Positions 1 to 9,040 of a DNA stretch of 64,000 bases are shown here, piece after piece. Below the pieces are notes generated by a model. The model was not told the DNA's origin. It saw only the letters and a list, made by a program, of their open reading frames with translations, and did not search any database. Every line of letters begins with the position of its first letter. Within the stretch, counting starts at the first letter, position 1. Position numbers and translations under genes: made by a program. The DNA is from Bog-159 sp049511415 (GTDB taxonomy: Bacteria > Acidobacteriota > Terriglobia > Bryobacterales > Bryobacteraceae), in the NCBI GenBank assembly GCA_049511415.1, contig JBEKYC010000038.1, positions 1 through 64,000 on the forward strand, written 5' to 3'.

Positions 1-250
1 GAGGCGAGTGCTTCTTGAACAGGTCTTCCTCGCGACGGCGCAGGCCTTCGAAAAATTCCTCGCCGTCGATTGGCTTCACCTTGCCGCTCTTGAGGTCGTC
101 GTAGCGGCTATCAAGCATTTGCCGCGCCTGGGCAAGCTCATCAAAATACCCGGCGATGACATCTTCCACCAGCTCGCCAGGGGCGCGGCCGGTGTCGATT
201 GCCAGCTTATCGAGTTTGGCCTGCACATCCGGGGTGAATTCCACTTCCAT
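1..250 (-). CDS. ParD-like antitoxin, 3' end outside the window
   Basis: The product begins MEVEFTPDVQAKLD and is rich in acidic helices, including the stretch DSRYDDLKSGKV. Small acidobacterial and cyanobacterial antitoxins of type II toxin-antitoxin modules look like this: an N-terminal strand and helix for DNA binding, then an acidic toxin-wrapping tail. The start is ATG at 248-250, supported by AAGGAG seven bases upstream. At least 83 residues are visible and the reading frame leaves the window without a stop. A RelE/ParE-type toxin gene would be expected just beyond the left edge, but that is inference. The same DNA is also read in another frame by the run-on of the frameshifted neighbour, which I regard as an accident. 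Confidence 0.75.
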   Translation of the reverse strand, partial: MEVEFTPDVQAKLDKLAIDTGRAPGELVEDVIAGYFDELAQARQMLDSRYDDLKSGKVKPIDGEEFFEGLRRREEDLFKKHSP

Positions 251-437
251 GTGTGCTCCTTATCGTGAGAATACCCCGTCGTCGATCCTGCGCGCGCTCC
301 GCTTGCGCCGGGGACCGCAAGCCTCAAATAGTTGGCTGGCTGAGTCGCTGATCCGGGAATCCATAGACCCGGCCCGCGTCCTTCACTGCTAGGCGTGCCG
401 TCCGCAGCGTATCCGGTCACACGGCCGGACGGTCTTC

Positions 438-2601
438 CTATGAATGCAGCGCCGCCACCTCGTAGTCGAGCACTCGTGGAATCGTGAACTCCACCGCGCC
501 GGCACCCACCGTGAACGGAACATCCTTTTCCGCGCGCAGCAACTCCACGCGCACCCACCGTGAACGGAACATCCTTTTCCGCGCGCAGCAACTCCACGCG
601 CGCCACCCGCCGGCCCGCCGGCAAAGCCATCCGCACCCGCTGCTTCCCGATCGGAAAAAACTCCCGTATCCATCCGCGATGCATCGCCGGATTCGTGTAA
701 TTCAGAATATGTACGGCAAACCCGGCCTCGGTCTCCCACGCGAACGCCTCGATCACACCGTCGCCCTCGATCGTCACCGGCGCGCCCGCACCCGACACCC
801 AGCCGATCGCGTTGCGCAACAGCCGCGCCAGGTCCGTGTGCCCGGACCGCCACATGGTGCGCTCAATATCCCCTGGAAAGTAGACCAGCCGGCTGCGCCC
901 CACTTGCCGCAGCACCACAGCCGGCTCGCTGGTGCGCGCGTCCACCGGATACGACAGCTCCGGCGGATAAGCCACGAAGCCCGGCACCACCGTCAGCACC
1001 GGCGCCTCCACCGGCGCGATGGGAATGCGATTCTCCGCCCCCGGAATCCAGTTCGTGTTCGCGAAACCCTTGAGGATCTCGTGCGGCCTCTCGATCCGCG
1101 CCAGGTAGCCGTTGCCCACCGTGCCGACGATCTCACCCGTCTTGTGTATGCCGAAGACGTCGGCCAGGCCGAAATCGGATCGCTGCTGGTTGCGTTCGTC
1201 GTAGAGGCTGGTCTCGAACGTAGCCAGCAGCGACCCTCCCGCCGCCACATAGTCCCGCAACTGGGCGCACTGCGCGTCGCTCAGCAGGGCCGTGTTCGGC
1301 AGCAGCAGCGCGGAGTATTTCGCCAGGTCCGCCGACGCCAGCTTATCCTCGTGCACGAAATCGAACAGGAACCGCCCTTCCAACAGAGCGTAGTACAGCC
1401 CATCCATGTACTCCCGCATCAGCGCGCCGCGCGGCGGCTGATAAAACAGGTGCGTGCGCTGGCCCATCACCACGCCCAGTTTCGCGACGGATTCTTTGTT
1501 CCGGAAATGCGCGTCGTGCCGCGCCATCCACGTGAAATACCGGTGCGCCGGCTCCAGCCAACGGCGATCCTCGCCCATGCCGTGCTCGCCGCCGATGATG
1601 TGGTGATACGGCGCCATGCCCGAAGCCAGCGTCTCGTTGAACCACATGCGCTCTTCCGCTTCGGACTTGTACACATTGCGCCACCGCGGCCGGCCCGTGG
1701 ACCACGCGCCGGTGACGTTGGCAGCCATCTTGCCCTGTTGCACGGCGCGGCACACGCGGCCCTGCAGCGCGCATCCCCAGATGGGCGTATCGTCGCCGCC
1801 GCGTCCCTGGTTATCGCACTGGAACCACTCGCAGACTTCTCCCAGCTTCACCAGGTCGGCCGTGCTGCGTATGCCGCCTCCCAGATTGCCGAAATAGAAA
1901 TTGGCGGGCTTCTTCTCCTTGGCGATGGAATCGTAGAGCTTCCACAGATACATCGTGCGCTGGTTGAATTTGTCCCAATAGGCCACCGTTCCCGCTTCCG
2001 GCAGGTTCCGGCATTGCGCGCAGTGGCACACCGGCCAGGCGCTCAGAGGCGGCCACGCGTTCGTGTACAAACCATCTACGTCGTAAAGCGAGTTCACCTC
2101 GCGCATCACCGCCGCCACATAATCGGTCATGTAAGAGGTAAACATACACGTACGGAACAAGCGCGCGTCTTCGTTGTGGCGGACCGCGTTCCCCTGTGCG
2201 TCCTGCTGGAACCACTCCGGATGCGCCGCCACCGCATCCTCCCAATTCAGATCCGGACTCATGCGCGCGATTACGTGCAGCCCGCGCTTCTTAGCCGCCG
2301 CGCAGCACTCTCCAAAGAAATCCCGGCTGCCCAGGAATTTGCCTTTGCGATGATAGGGCACCTTGGTCTGATAAAACGCCAGAATGCCGGTCACGCTGAT
2401 CAGCACCGCGTCTACCTTGAGGCTGGCCCAATAGTCGGCCCATTGCTCCACATCCAGCACCACCGGATCGTGCTCGGTCATGTTGGTCTGGCCGATCCGC
2501 CGGATTTTCCGTTGCCACGGGACCGCCGCCTGCGCCGCGAACAACGCGGGGGCCAGGGCCGCCGCCGGCAGTACCACGAAGTCGCGCCGGTTCAGTTCCA
2601 C
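438..2601 (-). CDS. Tat-exported glycoside-hydrolase-like protein with GATase-like domain, frameshifted near its C-terminus
   Basis: The N-terminus carries a twin-arginine signal (NRRDF followed by an Ala-rich hydrophobic stretch), so the protein is probably exported folded. Residues 35-360 resemble the TIM barrel of uncharacterised glycosidases, and residues 370-600 resemble the beta-galactosidase trimerisation domain (class-I glutamine-amidotransferase fold; YSALLLPNTALLSDAQ, YVAAGGSLLAT). The start is GTG, with a purine-rich AGGAAAAA upstream. An exact 49-bp tandem duplication at 502-599 shifts the frame. If one copy is removed, the gene is 704 codons and stops at 438 after DYEVAALHS. As sequenced, the frame misses that stop and runs to position 76, giving 841 residues with a low-complexity Gly/Arg tail. 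Substrate is unknown; an alpha- or beta-galactosidase-like activity is possible. Confidence 0.7.
502..599. repeat. Exact 49-bp tandem duplication (two copies)
   Basis: The 49 bases at 502-550 are repeated without a mismatch at 551-599. Because 49 is not a multiple of three, the duplication changes the reading frame of the glycoside-hydrolase-like gene. Deleting one copy gives an integral codon count and a natural stop at 438-440. This is either a recent slippage or unequal-exchange event, or an assembly artefact. Confidence 0.95.
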
Positions 2602-2664
2602 CTATTTTTCCTCATGCTGCCATCCTACCTGAACAACCTCCTGTGTTATGGTGGCTGGCAAGCC

Positions 2665-3675
2665 ATGAAACAATATCCCGCACTCCTTTGTCTGCTCGCC
2701 ACCGCGATCGCCAGATCCCAGGCGCCCACCCCGCCGCCGGCCAATCAGAGTCCGATGGCCCAGACGCCCAATACCGACATCTATTACAAACTGGCCATCG
2801 ACGCGCTACCGCAGGATGGCGTCCCGAAAGGCGACATCAAAGGCCCCTTCACTCTGCCTAGCGAAGCCTATCCTGGCACGCAGCACACCTACTGGGTTTA
2901 CGTCCCCGCGCAGTACGATCCGGCCCTCCCCGCCAGCCTCATGATCTACAACGACGGGCAAGCCTTCATGGCGACCGAGGGGGACGTCCGCGCGCAGGTG
3001 GTGATGGACAACCTGATCTTCCGCCGCGAAATTCCGGTGATGATCGCCGTCTTCATCAATCCCGGACGCCGCCCCGATCAGCCCGAGCCGACGCCCAGCA
3101 ACTGGGGCGATCGCGACACCAACCGCCCCACCGAATACAACACCCTCGACGATAAATACGCGCGCGTGATCGTGGACGAGCTGCTGCCGGTGCTCTACAA
3201 GTCGTACAACATTTCGAAGGATCCGGACCGCCACGGCATCGGCGGCTCCAGTTCCGGCGCCATCGCCGCCTTTACCGTAGCCTGGGAGCGCCCCGGCCAG
3301 TTCCACAAAGTGCTGAGCAACGTCGGCAGTTTCACCAACATTCGCGGGGGCGATGCGTATGCGGATATAGTCCGCAAGAGCGATAAGAAACCCATCCGCA
3401 TCTTCATGGTGGACGGCCGCAACGACAACCGTTCCCTGCGCGCCGACGGCAGCTACGACCAGCGCCGCGACTGGTTCTACCAGAACGTCCGCCTGCAGCA
3501 GGCGCTCACCGAAAAAGGCTACGAAGTGAACTACACGTGGGGCATTCAGAAGCACGGCCAGAAGATGCTCCAGACCGTCTTTCCGGAGATGATGCGCTGG
3601 CTCTGGCGGGATTACGGCGTCTCCACAGACGTGCATGACATGCTGGAGCGCGCCCCTAGCGCGCCTAGGAATTAG
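2665..3675 (+). CDS. Secreted esterase of the enterochelin-esterase/esterase D family
   Basis: This 336-residue protein has a signal peptide (MKQYPALLCLLATAIA) and an alpha/beta hydrolase core of the PF00756 type. The nucleophile elbow GGSSSG places Ser196. Asp250 in MVDGRNDN and His297 in KHGQ complete a plausible triad, followed by a typical MMRWLWRDY C-terminal helix. Members hydrolyse carboxylic esters such as ferric enterobactin, feruloyl or acetyl sugar esters. I cannot tell which substrate applies here. The gene is divergent from the Tat-exported glycosidase-like gene across 63 bases, so a role in removing ester decorations from plant or microbial polysaccharide would fit. The ATG at 2665 was chosen because it opens the signal peptide; no strong Shine-Dalgarno is present. 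Confidence 0.85.
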   Translation: MKQYPALLCLLATAIARSQAPTPPPANQSPMAQTPNTDIYYKLAIDALPQDGVPKGDIKGPFTLPSEAYPGTQHTYWVYVPAQYDPALPASLMIYNDGQAFMATEGDVRAQVVMDNLIFRREIPVMIAVFINPGRRPDQPEPTPSNWGDRDTNRPTEYNTLDDKYARVIVDELLPVLYKSYNISKDPDRHGIGGSSSGAIAAFTVAWERPGQFHKVLSNVGSFTNIRGGDAYADIVRKSDKKPIRIFMVDGRNDNRSLRADGSYDQRRDWFYQNVRLQQALTEKGYEVNYTWGIQKHGQKMLQTVFPEMMRWLWRDYGVSTDVHDMLERAPSAPRN

Positions 3676-3816
3676 ATCTTGCTTGGTGACCATGGCGACT
3701 GGTTCTTCACGCGTAAGATGACCGGCGACTGCTTGGCGCGCGATGCCCTTGCCGGCGCCCTGCTATTGCGGACCGGGCGCGCCGGAAGCGAGGCGTTGCC
3801 GCCGCAAGCCGTGAAC

Positions 3817-4545
3817 CTACCGGTACCTCCCGCGCGCCTGGTTCCAGCGCACCGTAAAAGGGTCCGCAAAAGCCGTCAGCCCTTTCCACGCGCTCACCTT
3901 GGTCCCCGCGACATCGTTCCATTTCACGGGCACCTCGATTTCGCGGTAGCCCAGCCGCCGCCCGATAAACAGCGCCTCCACGTCGAAACCGAACCCGTCC
4001 AGCAACTGCCGGCCGAAGATCTCGCGCGCGGCACGCGCTTCAAACAGCTTGAACCCGCACTGCGTGTCGTGGAACGGCAAGCCCGTGATCAGCCGCATCA
4101 CCAGGTTGAAAAAGCGCCCCGCATTCTCGCGAAACCAGGATTGGTGCACGCCGATCAGCCTCCGGTCGAGCGCGCGCGACCCTACCGCCACCTGCGCGCC
4201 GGCCTGCCCCGCAGCGTCCCACAACTTGTCCAGTTCTTCAATTGGCGCCGAAAGATCCGCATCCGTAAACAGCGCCCATTCGCCCGCGCATTCCAGCATG
4301 CCGTGCCGCACCGCGTATCCCTTCCCGCGATTGCCCGGGTTGCGCAGCACCCGCAGCCGTGCATACGCCGCCCGCATCTGCTCGGCCACCGCTACCGTGC
4401 CATCCGCCGAGCCATCATCCACCACTACGATCTCGGCAAATGCCCATTCGCCGCGGCACAAATAATCCACTACCCGCCGCAATGTGGCCGGCAACCGCTT
4501 CTCTTCGTTGTAGGCTGGAATAATGATAGAGATGGATCGGGTCAA
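3817..4545 (-). CDS. Family 2 glycosyltransferase, dolichyl/polyprenyl-phosphate glucosyltransferase type
   Basis: A soluble 242-residue GT2 enzyme. The N-terminal strand SIIIPAYNEE, VVDDGSADGT (residues 41-50) and DAD motif at 95-97 (FTDADLSAP) are the GT-A nucleotide-sugar and metal-binding sites. The later HDTQCGFKLF and EVPVKWNDV segments match the ALG5/DPM1-like group that transfers a hexose from a nucleotide sugar to a polyprenyl phosphate on the cytoplasmic membrane. No membrane segment is present, unlike the longer ArnC type. Translation appears to start at TTG (4545), immediately downstream of an AT-rich -10-like GATAATATA and without a Shine-Dalgarno, so the message may be leaderless. 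It is divergent from lysS with only 36 bases between them. Confidence 0.85.
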   Translation of the reverse strand: MTRSISIIIPAYNEEKRLPATLRRVVDYLCRGEWAFAEIVVVDDGSADGTVAVAEQMRAAYARLRVLRNPGNRGKGYAVRHGMLECAGEWALFTDADLSAPIEELDKLWDAAGQAGAQVAVGSRALDRRLIGVHQSWFRENAGRFFNLVMRLITGLPFHDTQCGFKLFEARAAREIFGRQLLDGFGFDVEALFIGRRLGYREIEVPVKWNDVAGTKVSAWKGLTAFADPFTVRWNQARGRYR

Positions 4546-4549
4546 GGCC

Positions 4550-4558
4550 TATATTATC
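4550..4558. promoter_or_regulatory. Shared AT-rich -10 region for divergent glycosyltransferase and lysS
   Basis: The stretch TATATTATC can serve as a -10 on both strands: TATATT or TATTAT toward lysS, and GATAAT or TAATAT toward the glycosyltransferase. The minus-strand elements end five to seven bases before that gene's TTG start. No convincing -35 was seen on either strand. Confidence 0.4.
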
Positions 4559-4581
4559 CGAAATCCCATTAGGAGAACGAG

Positions 4582-6126
4582 TTGTCTTTAGAAGATGATC
4601 TGTTGCGCCAGCGCCTCGAGCGCACACGTGAAATCGAGGCGCTGGGTTTCCGTCCCTACGGCCAGCGCTTCGACTTTACGCATACGATTCCCGCCATCCT
4701 TTCCGAGTATGGTTCGAAGACCGCCGAAGAACTCGCCGCACCAGTGCGCGTGCGCATCGCCGGACGCGTCCAGACCTTGCGCCGCATGGGCAAGGCCGGA
4801 TTCGCGCACCTCGCGCAATCGGGCGAGCGTCTGCAGATCTACATCAAGAAGGACAACCTCCCGGAGCGCGATTTCGCCATCTACCAGTTCATCGATCTGG
4901 GCGACATCATCGGCGTCGAAGGATACCTATTCCGCACCCGCACCGGCGAGTTGAGCGTGCACGTCGAGCATCTCGAATACCTGGCCAAGACCCTCCTCTC
5001 CATGCCCGAGAAATGGCATGGCCTGGAAGACGTGGAGACGCGCTACCGCCAGCGCTACCTCGATATGATCGCCAATCCCGAAGTCCGCCAGGTCTTCCTC
5101 ACACGCGCCCGCATCGTATCGTCGCTGCGGCGCCAGCTCGAAAGCCACGGCTTCGTGGAAGTGGAAACGCCCATGATGCAGCCGCTCTACGGCGGCGCGA
5201 CGGCTCGTCCCTTCATCACGCACCACAACACCCTGGATATCGATCTGTATCTGCGCATCGCGCCGGAACTGTATCTAAAGCGTCTTTTAGTCGGCGGACT
5301 CGAGCGCGTCTACGAGATCAACCGCAACTTTCGCAACGAGGGTCTGTCCACGCATCACAACCCTGAATTCACCATGCTGGAGTTTTACCAGGCTTACACG
5401 GACTACCAGGGTATGATCGACCTCTCCGCCGAATTGTTCGCACAGGTAGCCCGCGACGCCACCGGAAGCACCGAAGTCGAATACGAAGGTCACAAGCTGA
5501 ATTTCGGATGCCTGCGCCGCCATACCATGCGCGACGCCATCGTCGAATACTGGCAGGGCGATGGCCGGCCCACGCCCGATCAGGTCCGCAATCCCGATTG
5601 GCTGCTGGCCAACTCCGGCAAGACCACACCCGGCGAAGCCCTGGCCGATATCTTCGAGCGGGTCGTCGAAGACCAGCTCATCCAGCCCACCATCATCTAC
5701 GATTACCCCGTCGAGACGTCGCCGCTTTCGAAAAACAAGCCCGACGATCCCGCCTTCGTGGACCGCTTCGAAATCTATGTCGCCGGCATGGAGGTGGCCA
5801 ACGGCTACACCGAATTGAACGATCCGCAGGAGCAGCGCCGCCGTTTCGACATGCAGATCGCCATGCGCGAGCGCGGCGATGACGAGGCGCACCAGATGGA
5901 CGAGGACTACGTGCGCGCCCTCAGCTACGGTATGCCGCCCGCCGGAGGCGAAGGCATCGGCATCGACCGTCTGACCATGATCCTGACCGGCTCGCGCTCC
6001 ATTCGCGACGTGATCCTGTTTCCGCTCCTCCGTCCCGAAGGCCCTATCGGCCTGGCCGACCGCCTCCGCGAAATGGACTCCGAGCCGGGACCCACAAAGC
6101 CGCGACCGTCAGGGAGCGACGGCTAA
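4582..6126 (+). CDS. lysS: Lysyl-tRNA synthetase, class II
   Basis: The 514-residue product charges tRNA-Lys. The N-terminal OB-fold anticodon-binding domain covers about residues 55-150 (VRIAGRVQTLRRMGKAGF). The class II catalytic core follows, with motif 2 FRNEGLSTHHNPEFTMLE, the lysine-binding segment YPVETSPLSK, and motif 3 GEGIGIDRLTMILT near the C-terminus. Length is normal for bacterial LysRS. The start is TTG at 4582, fixed by AGGAG at 4571-4575 and by the usual N-terminal sequence. The next gene begins three bases after the stop, so lysS is probably co-transcribed with the permease. No frameshift or missing motif was seen. Confidence 0.97.
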   Translation: MSLEDDLLRQRLERTREIEALGFRPYGQRFDFTHTIPAILSEYGSKTAEELAAPVRVRIAGRVQTLRRMGKAGFAHLAQSGERLQIYIKKDNLPERDFAIYQFIDLGDIIGVEGYLFRTRTGELSVHVEHLEYLAKTLLSMPEKWHGLEDVETRYRQRYLDMIANPEVRQVFLTRARIVSSLRRQLESHGFVEVETPMMQPLYGGATARPFITHHNTLDIDLYLRIAPELYLKRLLVGGLERVYEINRNFRNEGLSTHHNPEFTMLEFYQAYTDYQGMIDLSAELFAQVARDATGSTEVEYEGHKLNFGCLRRHTMRDAIVEYWQGDGRPTPDQVRNPDWLLANSGKTTPGEALADIFERVVEDQLIQPTIIYDYPVETSPLSKNKPDDPAFVDRFEIYVAGMEVANGYTELNDPQEQRRRFDMQIAMRERGDDEAHQMDEDYVRALSYGMPPAGGEGIGIDRLTMILTGSRSIRDVILFPLLRPEGPIGLADRLREMDSEPGPTKPRPSGSDG

Positions 6127-6129
6127 GCC

Positions 6130-7374
6130 GTGCCGGCCTCCGCCTTCGAACTCTTTGTCGCTCGCCGCTACCTGAAAGCCCGCCGCAAGGAAGCTGTCAT
6201 CTCCGTCATCACCGCCATCTCCGTGATCGGGGTAGCCGCCGGCGTGATGGCCCTGGTCGTCGCCCTGGCCATCAACAACGGCTTTCGCAATACCCTGCAG
6301 AACAATCTGCTGGGCGCCATGGCCCACATCAACATTCAGGAGAAAGAGCCGCGCAACGGTATAGAAAACTGGGAAACACTGGTTGGCAGGATTCGCGCGG
6401 TTCCCCATGTCATCGCGGCCGGCCCGGCGCTCTATTCAACGATCTTGTTCTCCGGTCCCATGCAGCAAAAAGGCGGCATTCTCAAAGGCGTCGATATCGC
6501 CGACGAGCTCCGCATCAGCGATACCTTGCGCCACCTCAAATCCGGCTCGATCGATCGCCTGCGCCCGTCGGAATCCGGCAGCCTGCCCGGAGTCATCCTG
6601 GGCGCCCGCCTTGCCGAAGATATCGGCATGATGTTGAACAGCAACGTGACTGTGATCAGCCCACAAGGCGAGATGACGCCCTTCGGACCGCGCCCCAGCA
6701 TCCGCCGCTTTCGCGTGGTCGGCATCTTCGAATCCGGCTTCTACGAAATCGACGACGCTTGGGCTTACACTTCTCTCGCCGCCGCGCAGCAGGCGCTGTC
6801 TCTCGAGGATGTTGTTAACGAGCTTGAAGTGAAACTCGACGACCTGAACCGTGCTCCGGAGGTGGCTGCCCAAATCCAGAAAATCGCCGGGCCCAAGTAC
6901 GCCACCACCACCTGGATGGAGCGCAACCATCAACTGCTGAACGCGCTCAAAATGGAAAAGTACGTGACCGTGGTCACCATCGGACTCATTCAATTGGTGG
7001 CGGCTCTCAACATTCTTATTACCCTCATCATGATGGTGATGGAAAAGTATCGCGACATCGCCGTGCTCATGTCCATGGGCGCGCGCCGCGCGCAAATCCG
7101 GCGCATCTTCATGCTACAAGGCGTCCTGATCGGCGTCGTGGGGACCACCATCGGGCTGGCGGTCGGCTACACGCTCTGTTACTTCGCCGACCGTTACCGC
7201 TGGATCAGACTGGACGAGTCCGTCTACGCGCTCAGCTTCGTGCCCTTCGAGCCGCGGTGGGTGGACGGTGTGTGGATCGCCGCCGCCGCTGTTCTGGTCA
7301 GCTTCCTGGCCACCCTCTACCCTGCCCGCAACGCCACCCGCATCGCTCCGGCCGAAGTTCTACGCTACGAGTGA
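6130..7374 (+). CDS. LolC/LolE-type lipoprotein-releasing ABC permease
   Basis: A 414-residue inner-membrane protein with the four-helix FtsX/MacB permease arrangement: one helix near residues 20-50 (VISVITAISVIGVAAGVMALVV), a long periplasmic MacB_PCD-like domain (about 60-260), then three helices at about 275-300, 325-350 and 370-395. The N-terminal FELFVARRYLKARRKEAVISVIT is the signature of the LolC/E group, which extracts outer-membrane lipoproteins and hands them to LolA. The start is GTG at 6130, three bases after lysS. The ATPase LolD, often next door, is not in the window; the following gene is on the opposite strand. LolF-like single permeases are an alternative. Confidence 0.88.
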   Translation: MPASAFELFVARRYLKARRKEAVISVITAISVIGVAAGVMALVVALAINNGFRNTLQNNLLGAMAHINIQEKEPRNGIENWETLVGRIRAVPHVIAAGPALYSTILFSGPMQQKGGILKGVDIADELRISDTLRHLKSGSIDRLRPSESGSLPGVILGARLAEDIGMMLNSNVTVISPQGEMTPFGPRPSIRRFRVVGIFESGFYEIDDAWAYTSLAAAQQALSLEDVVNELEVKLDDLNRAPEVAAQIQKIAGPKYATTTWMERNHQLLNALKMEKYVTVVTIGLIQLVAALNILITLIMMVMEKYRDIAVLMSMGARRAQIRRIFMLQGVLIGVVGTTIGLAVGYTLCYFADRYRWIRLDESVYALSFVPFEPRWVDGVWIAAAAVLVSFLATLYPARNATRIAPAEVLRYE

Positions 7375-8333
7375 GCCTTCAAATAATCCCTTACTGCATT
7401 CTGCCCGGCATACTCGGCCCATCCCAAGGGAGTCCCGTGGTAGACAGTGTCCGTTATATCCAACCGCGCCCCGCGCTCCACGAGCAAGCGGACGACTCGC
7501 TCGTGACCCGCCACGGCCGCCTGATGCAGCGGGGTCGAGTGCGCATAGTTGCCGGCGGGATTGTACCGGTTGGGATCCTCGCCGGCATCGAGTAGCAACC
7601 GCACAATCTCCGGCTGCCCGTGCTGCGCGGCCAGCGCCAAGGCCCGATGCCGCTCGGCGCTGTCGGCAGTTGCCAGCAGCCGTTCCGCTTCCGCCACCCG
7701 CCCCAATCCCGCCGCGGCCGCCAGATTGTCCGTGCGCGCGCCACGCCGCGCCAGGGCTTCCGCCGCCTCGCGGTGTCCGAAGGCCAAAGCCGTCATCAGC
7801 GCCCCCTCGATCGCCGCGCCGGAGTCCAGCAGCGCTTCGATCAGCGGTATTTGTACCCCCGCTTCGGACGGAGGGGTGCTCGACACCAACAGGAGCAGCG
7901 TGGTGTCTCGTTCGCCGTACATGTGCGCCAGCGCGTCCACTGGCGCGCCGTGCTGCAACAGGAGCCTGGCAACCTCGACCGCGTTCGGAGGGCTTTTCTG
8001 CCGGTATTGCTCCACACCGTTCGCTGCAACATAGTGGAGCAGCGTGGCGCGATGCATGCGGGTCGACCGCGCCGTGGGCAATTCCGGGTCCTCCCGAATC
8101 CACGCGGCCAAATCGTCCACGCGCCCGTCGATAACGGCTTCCACTGCCGACTCGAATCGGAAAACCGGCGAGCCGGGCGGTTTGGCCGCCTCCGCATACC
8201 GCGACAGGGCTTCCCAACTTTCGAAACGGTACCACCGCGCCAAATCGCCATGCGCATCCGCGGTTGCCAGTCCCGCCGCTTGTTCTTCGTAATCCTGCAA
8301 GGGCGCATCGACGCGCAGAGGCTTTACGTTCAT
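7365..8333 (-). CDS. Ankyrin-repeat protein
   Basis: The 322-residue product contains about six ankyrin repeats from residue 70 onward, for example VEVARLLLQHGAPVDALA, IEALLDSGAAIEGALMTA, PEIVRLLLDAGEDPNRYN and RVVRLLVERGARLDIT. No signal peptide or membrane helix is seen, so it is probably a cytoplasmic protein-binding scaffold. The start at ATG 8333 is supported by GGGAG upstream and overlaps the response-regulator stop by four bases (ATGA), which suggests translational coupling. Its partner is unknown, but gene order suggests it acts downstream of the two-component pair. A 10-base overlap with the convergent permease lies at its 3' end. Confidence 0.85.
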   Translation of the reverse strand: MNVKPLRVDAPLQDYEEQAAGLATADAHGDLARWYRFESWEALSRYAEAAKPPGSPVFRFESAVEAVIDGRVDDLAAWIREDPELPTARSTRMHRATLLHYVAANGVEQYRQKSPPNAVEVARLLLQHGAPVDALAHMYGERDTTLLLLVSSTPPSEAGVQIPLIEALLDSGAAIEGALMTALAFGHREAAEALARRGARTDNLAAAAGLGRVAEAERLLATADSAERHRALALAAQHGQPEIVRLLLDAGEDPNRYNPAGNYAHSTPLHQAAVAGHERVVRLLVERGARLDITDTVYHGTPLGWAEYAGQNAVRDYLKAHS

Positions 8334-9040
8334 GGATTCTCCCGGTCTTCCCCGGCCAGACGGAACTGATAACCCACACACGGCTCCGTCAGGATATAAC
8401 GCGGCTTGGCCGGCTCGGGTTCTATCTTCTTGCGAAGCTGGTTGATGAAGACCCGCAGGTAGACCACTTCGTTGCCATAATCCGGTCCCCAGATCGTCTG
8501 CAGCAAGCGCCGATGCGGAACGGGCGTGTTCGGGTTGGTGGCCAGATATTGCAACAGATCGAATTCCTTGCGGGTCAGGCGAACTTCCTGGCCCATCGCC
8601 ACCACCCGCCGCGAGCCGAAATTGATCTCCAATTCTCCGGTCTGCAGCACGGGCGGCGCCGCTTCGGGAGCCAGCGGGGACCTCCGCAATCCCGCGCGAA
8701 TGCGCGCCAGCAGTTCTTGCATGCTGAACGGCTTCGTCACGTAGTCGTCGGCGCCGGCATCCAAGGCCGTAATCTTGTCCTTCTCCAGATCGTGGACCGA
8801 CAGCACAATGATGGGCAGGTCCCAGCCGGCGCGGATCTGCCGGCAGGCTTCCAGTCCGCCTATTCCGGGCATGGCCATATCCAGAACCACCAGATCGTAA
8901 CGGCTGCGGTGCAAACTTTCCAGCGCTTCTTCGCCGTTGCGCGCATCGTATACCGCGTAGCCCTGCCCGGTCAGCATCTTGCGCATCACACGGCGAATTT
9001 GGGGGTCGTCATCTACCACCAGGATTCGGGCGCCCGTCAT
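8330..9040 (-). CDS. OmpR/KdpE-family response regulator
   Basis: The 236-residue protein has a receiver domain (ILVVDDDPQIRRVM; phosphoacceptor Asp54 in VVLDMAMPG; Lys103 in TKPF) and a C-terminal winged-helix DNA-binding domain (RLTRKEFDLLQYL, VFINQLRKKIEPE, VGYQF). The ATG at 9040 has GGAGG upstream and overlaps the kinase stop (ATGA). It should be phosphorylated by the adjacent kinase and control transcription. It is closest to KdpE in sequence style, but no kdpFABC genes are near, so its targets are unknown. A paralogue lies at 53408-54115 and shares the GPDYGNE/GPDYGDE and IEPEPAKPRYILTEP/IEPNPGNPKYILTEP segments. Confidence 0.93.
   Translation of the reverse strand: MTGARILVVDDDPQIRRVMRKMLTGQGYAVYDARNGEEALESLHRSRYDLVVLDMAMPGIGGLEACRQIRAGWDLPIIVLSVHDLEKDKITALDAGADDYVTKPFSMQELLARIRAGLRRSPLAPEAAPPVLQTGELEINFGSRRVVAMGQEVRLTRKEFDLLQYLATNPNTPVPHRRLLQTIWGPDYGNEVVYLRVFINQLRKKIEPEPAKPRYILTEPCVGYQFRLAGEDRENP

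Noticed and set aside
76..437. C-terminal 120-residue extension of the glycosidase-like protein as a real domain
   Set aside because: Low-complexity Gly/Arg/Ser sequence produced by a frameshift and overlapping a well-supported antitoxin gene.
484..2664. Long plus-strand frame continuous with the esterase
   Set aside because: It is antisense to the glycosidase-like gene, is Arg/His-rich and has no signal peptide; the esterase begins at 2665.
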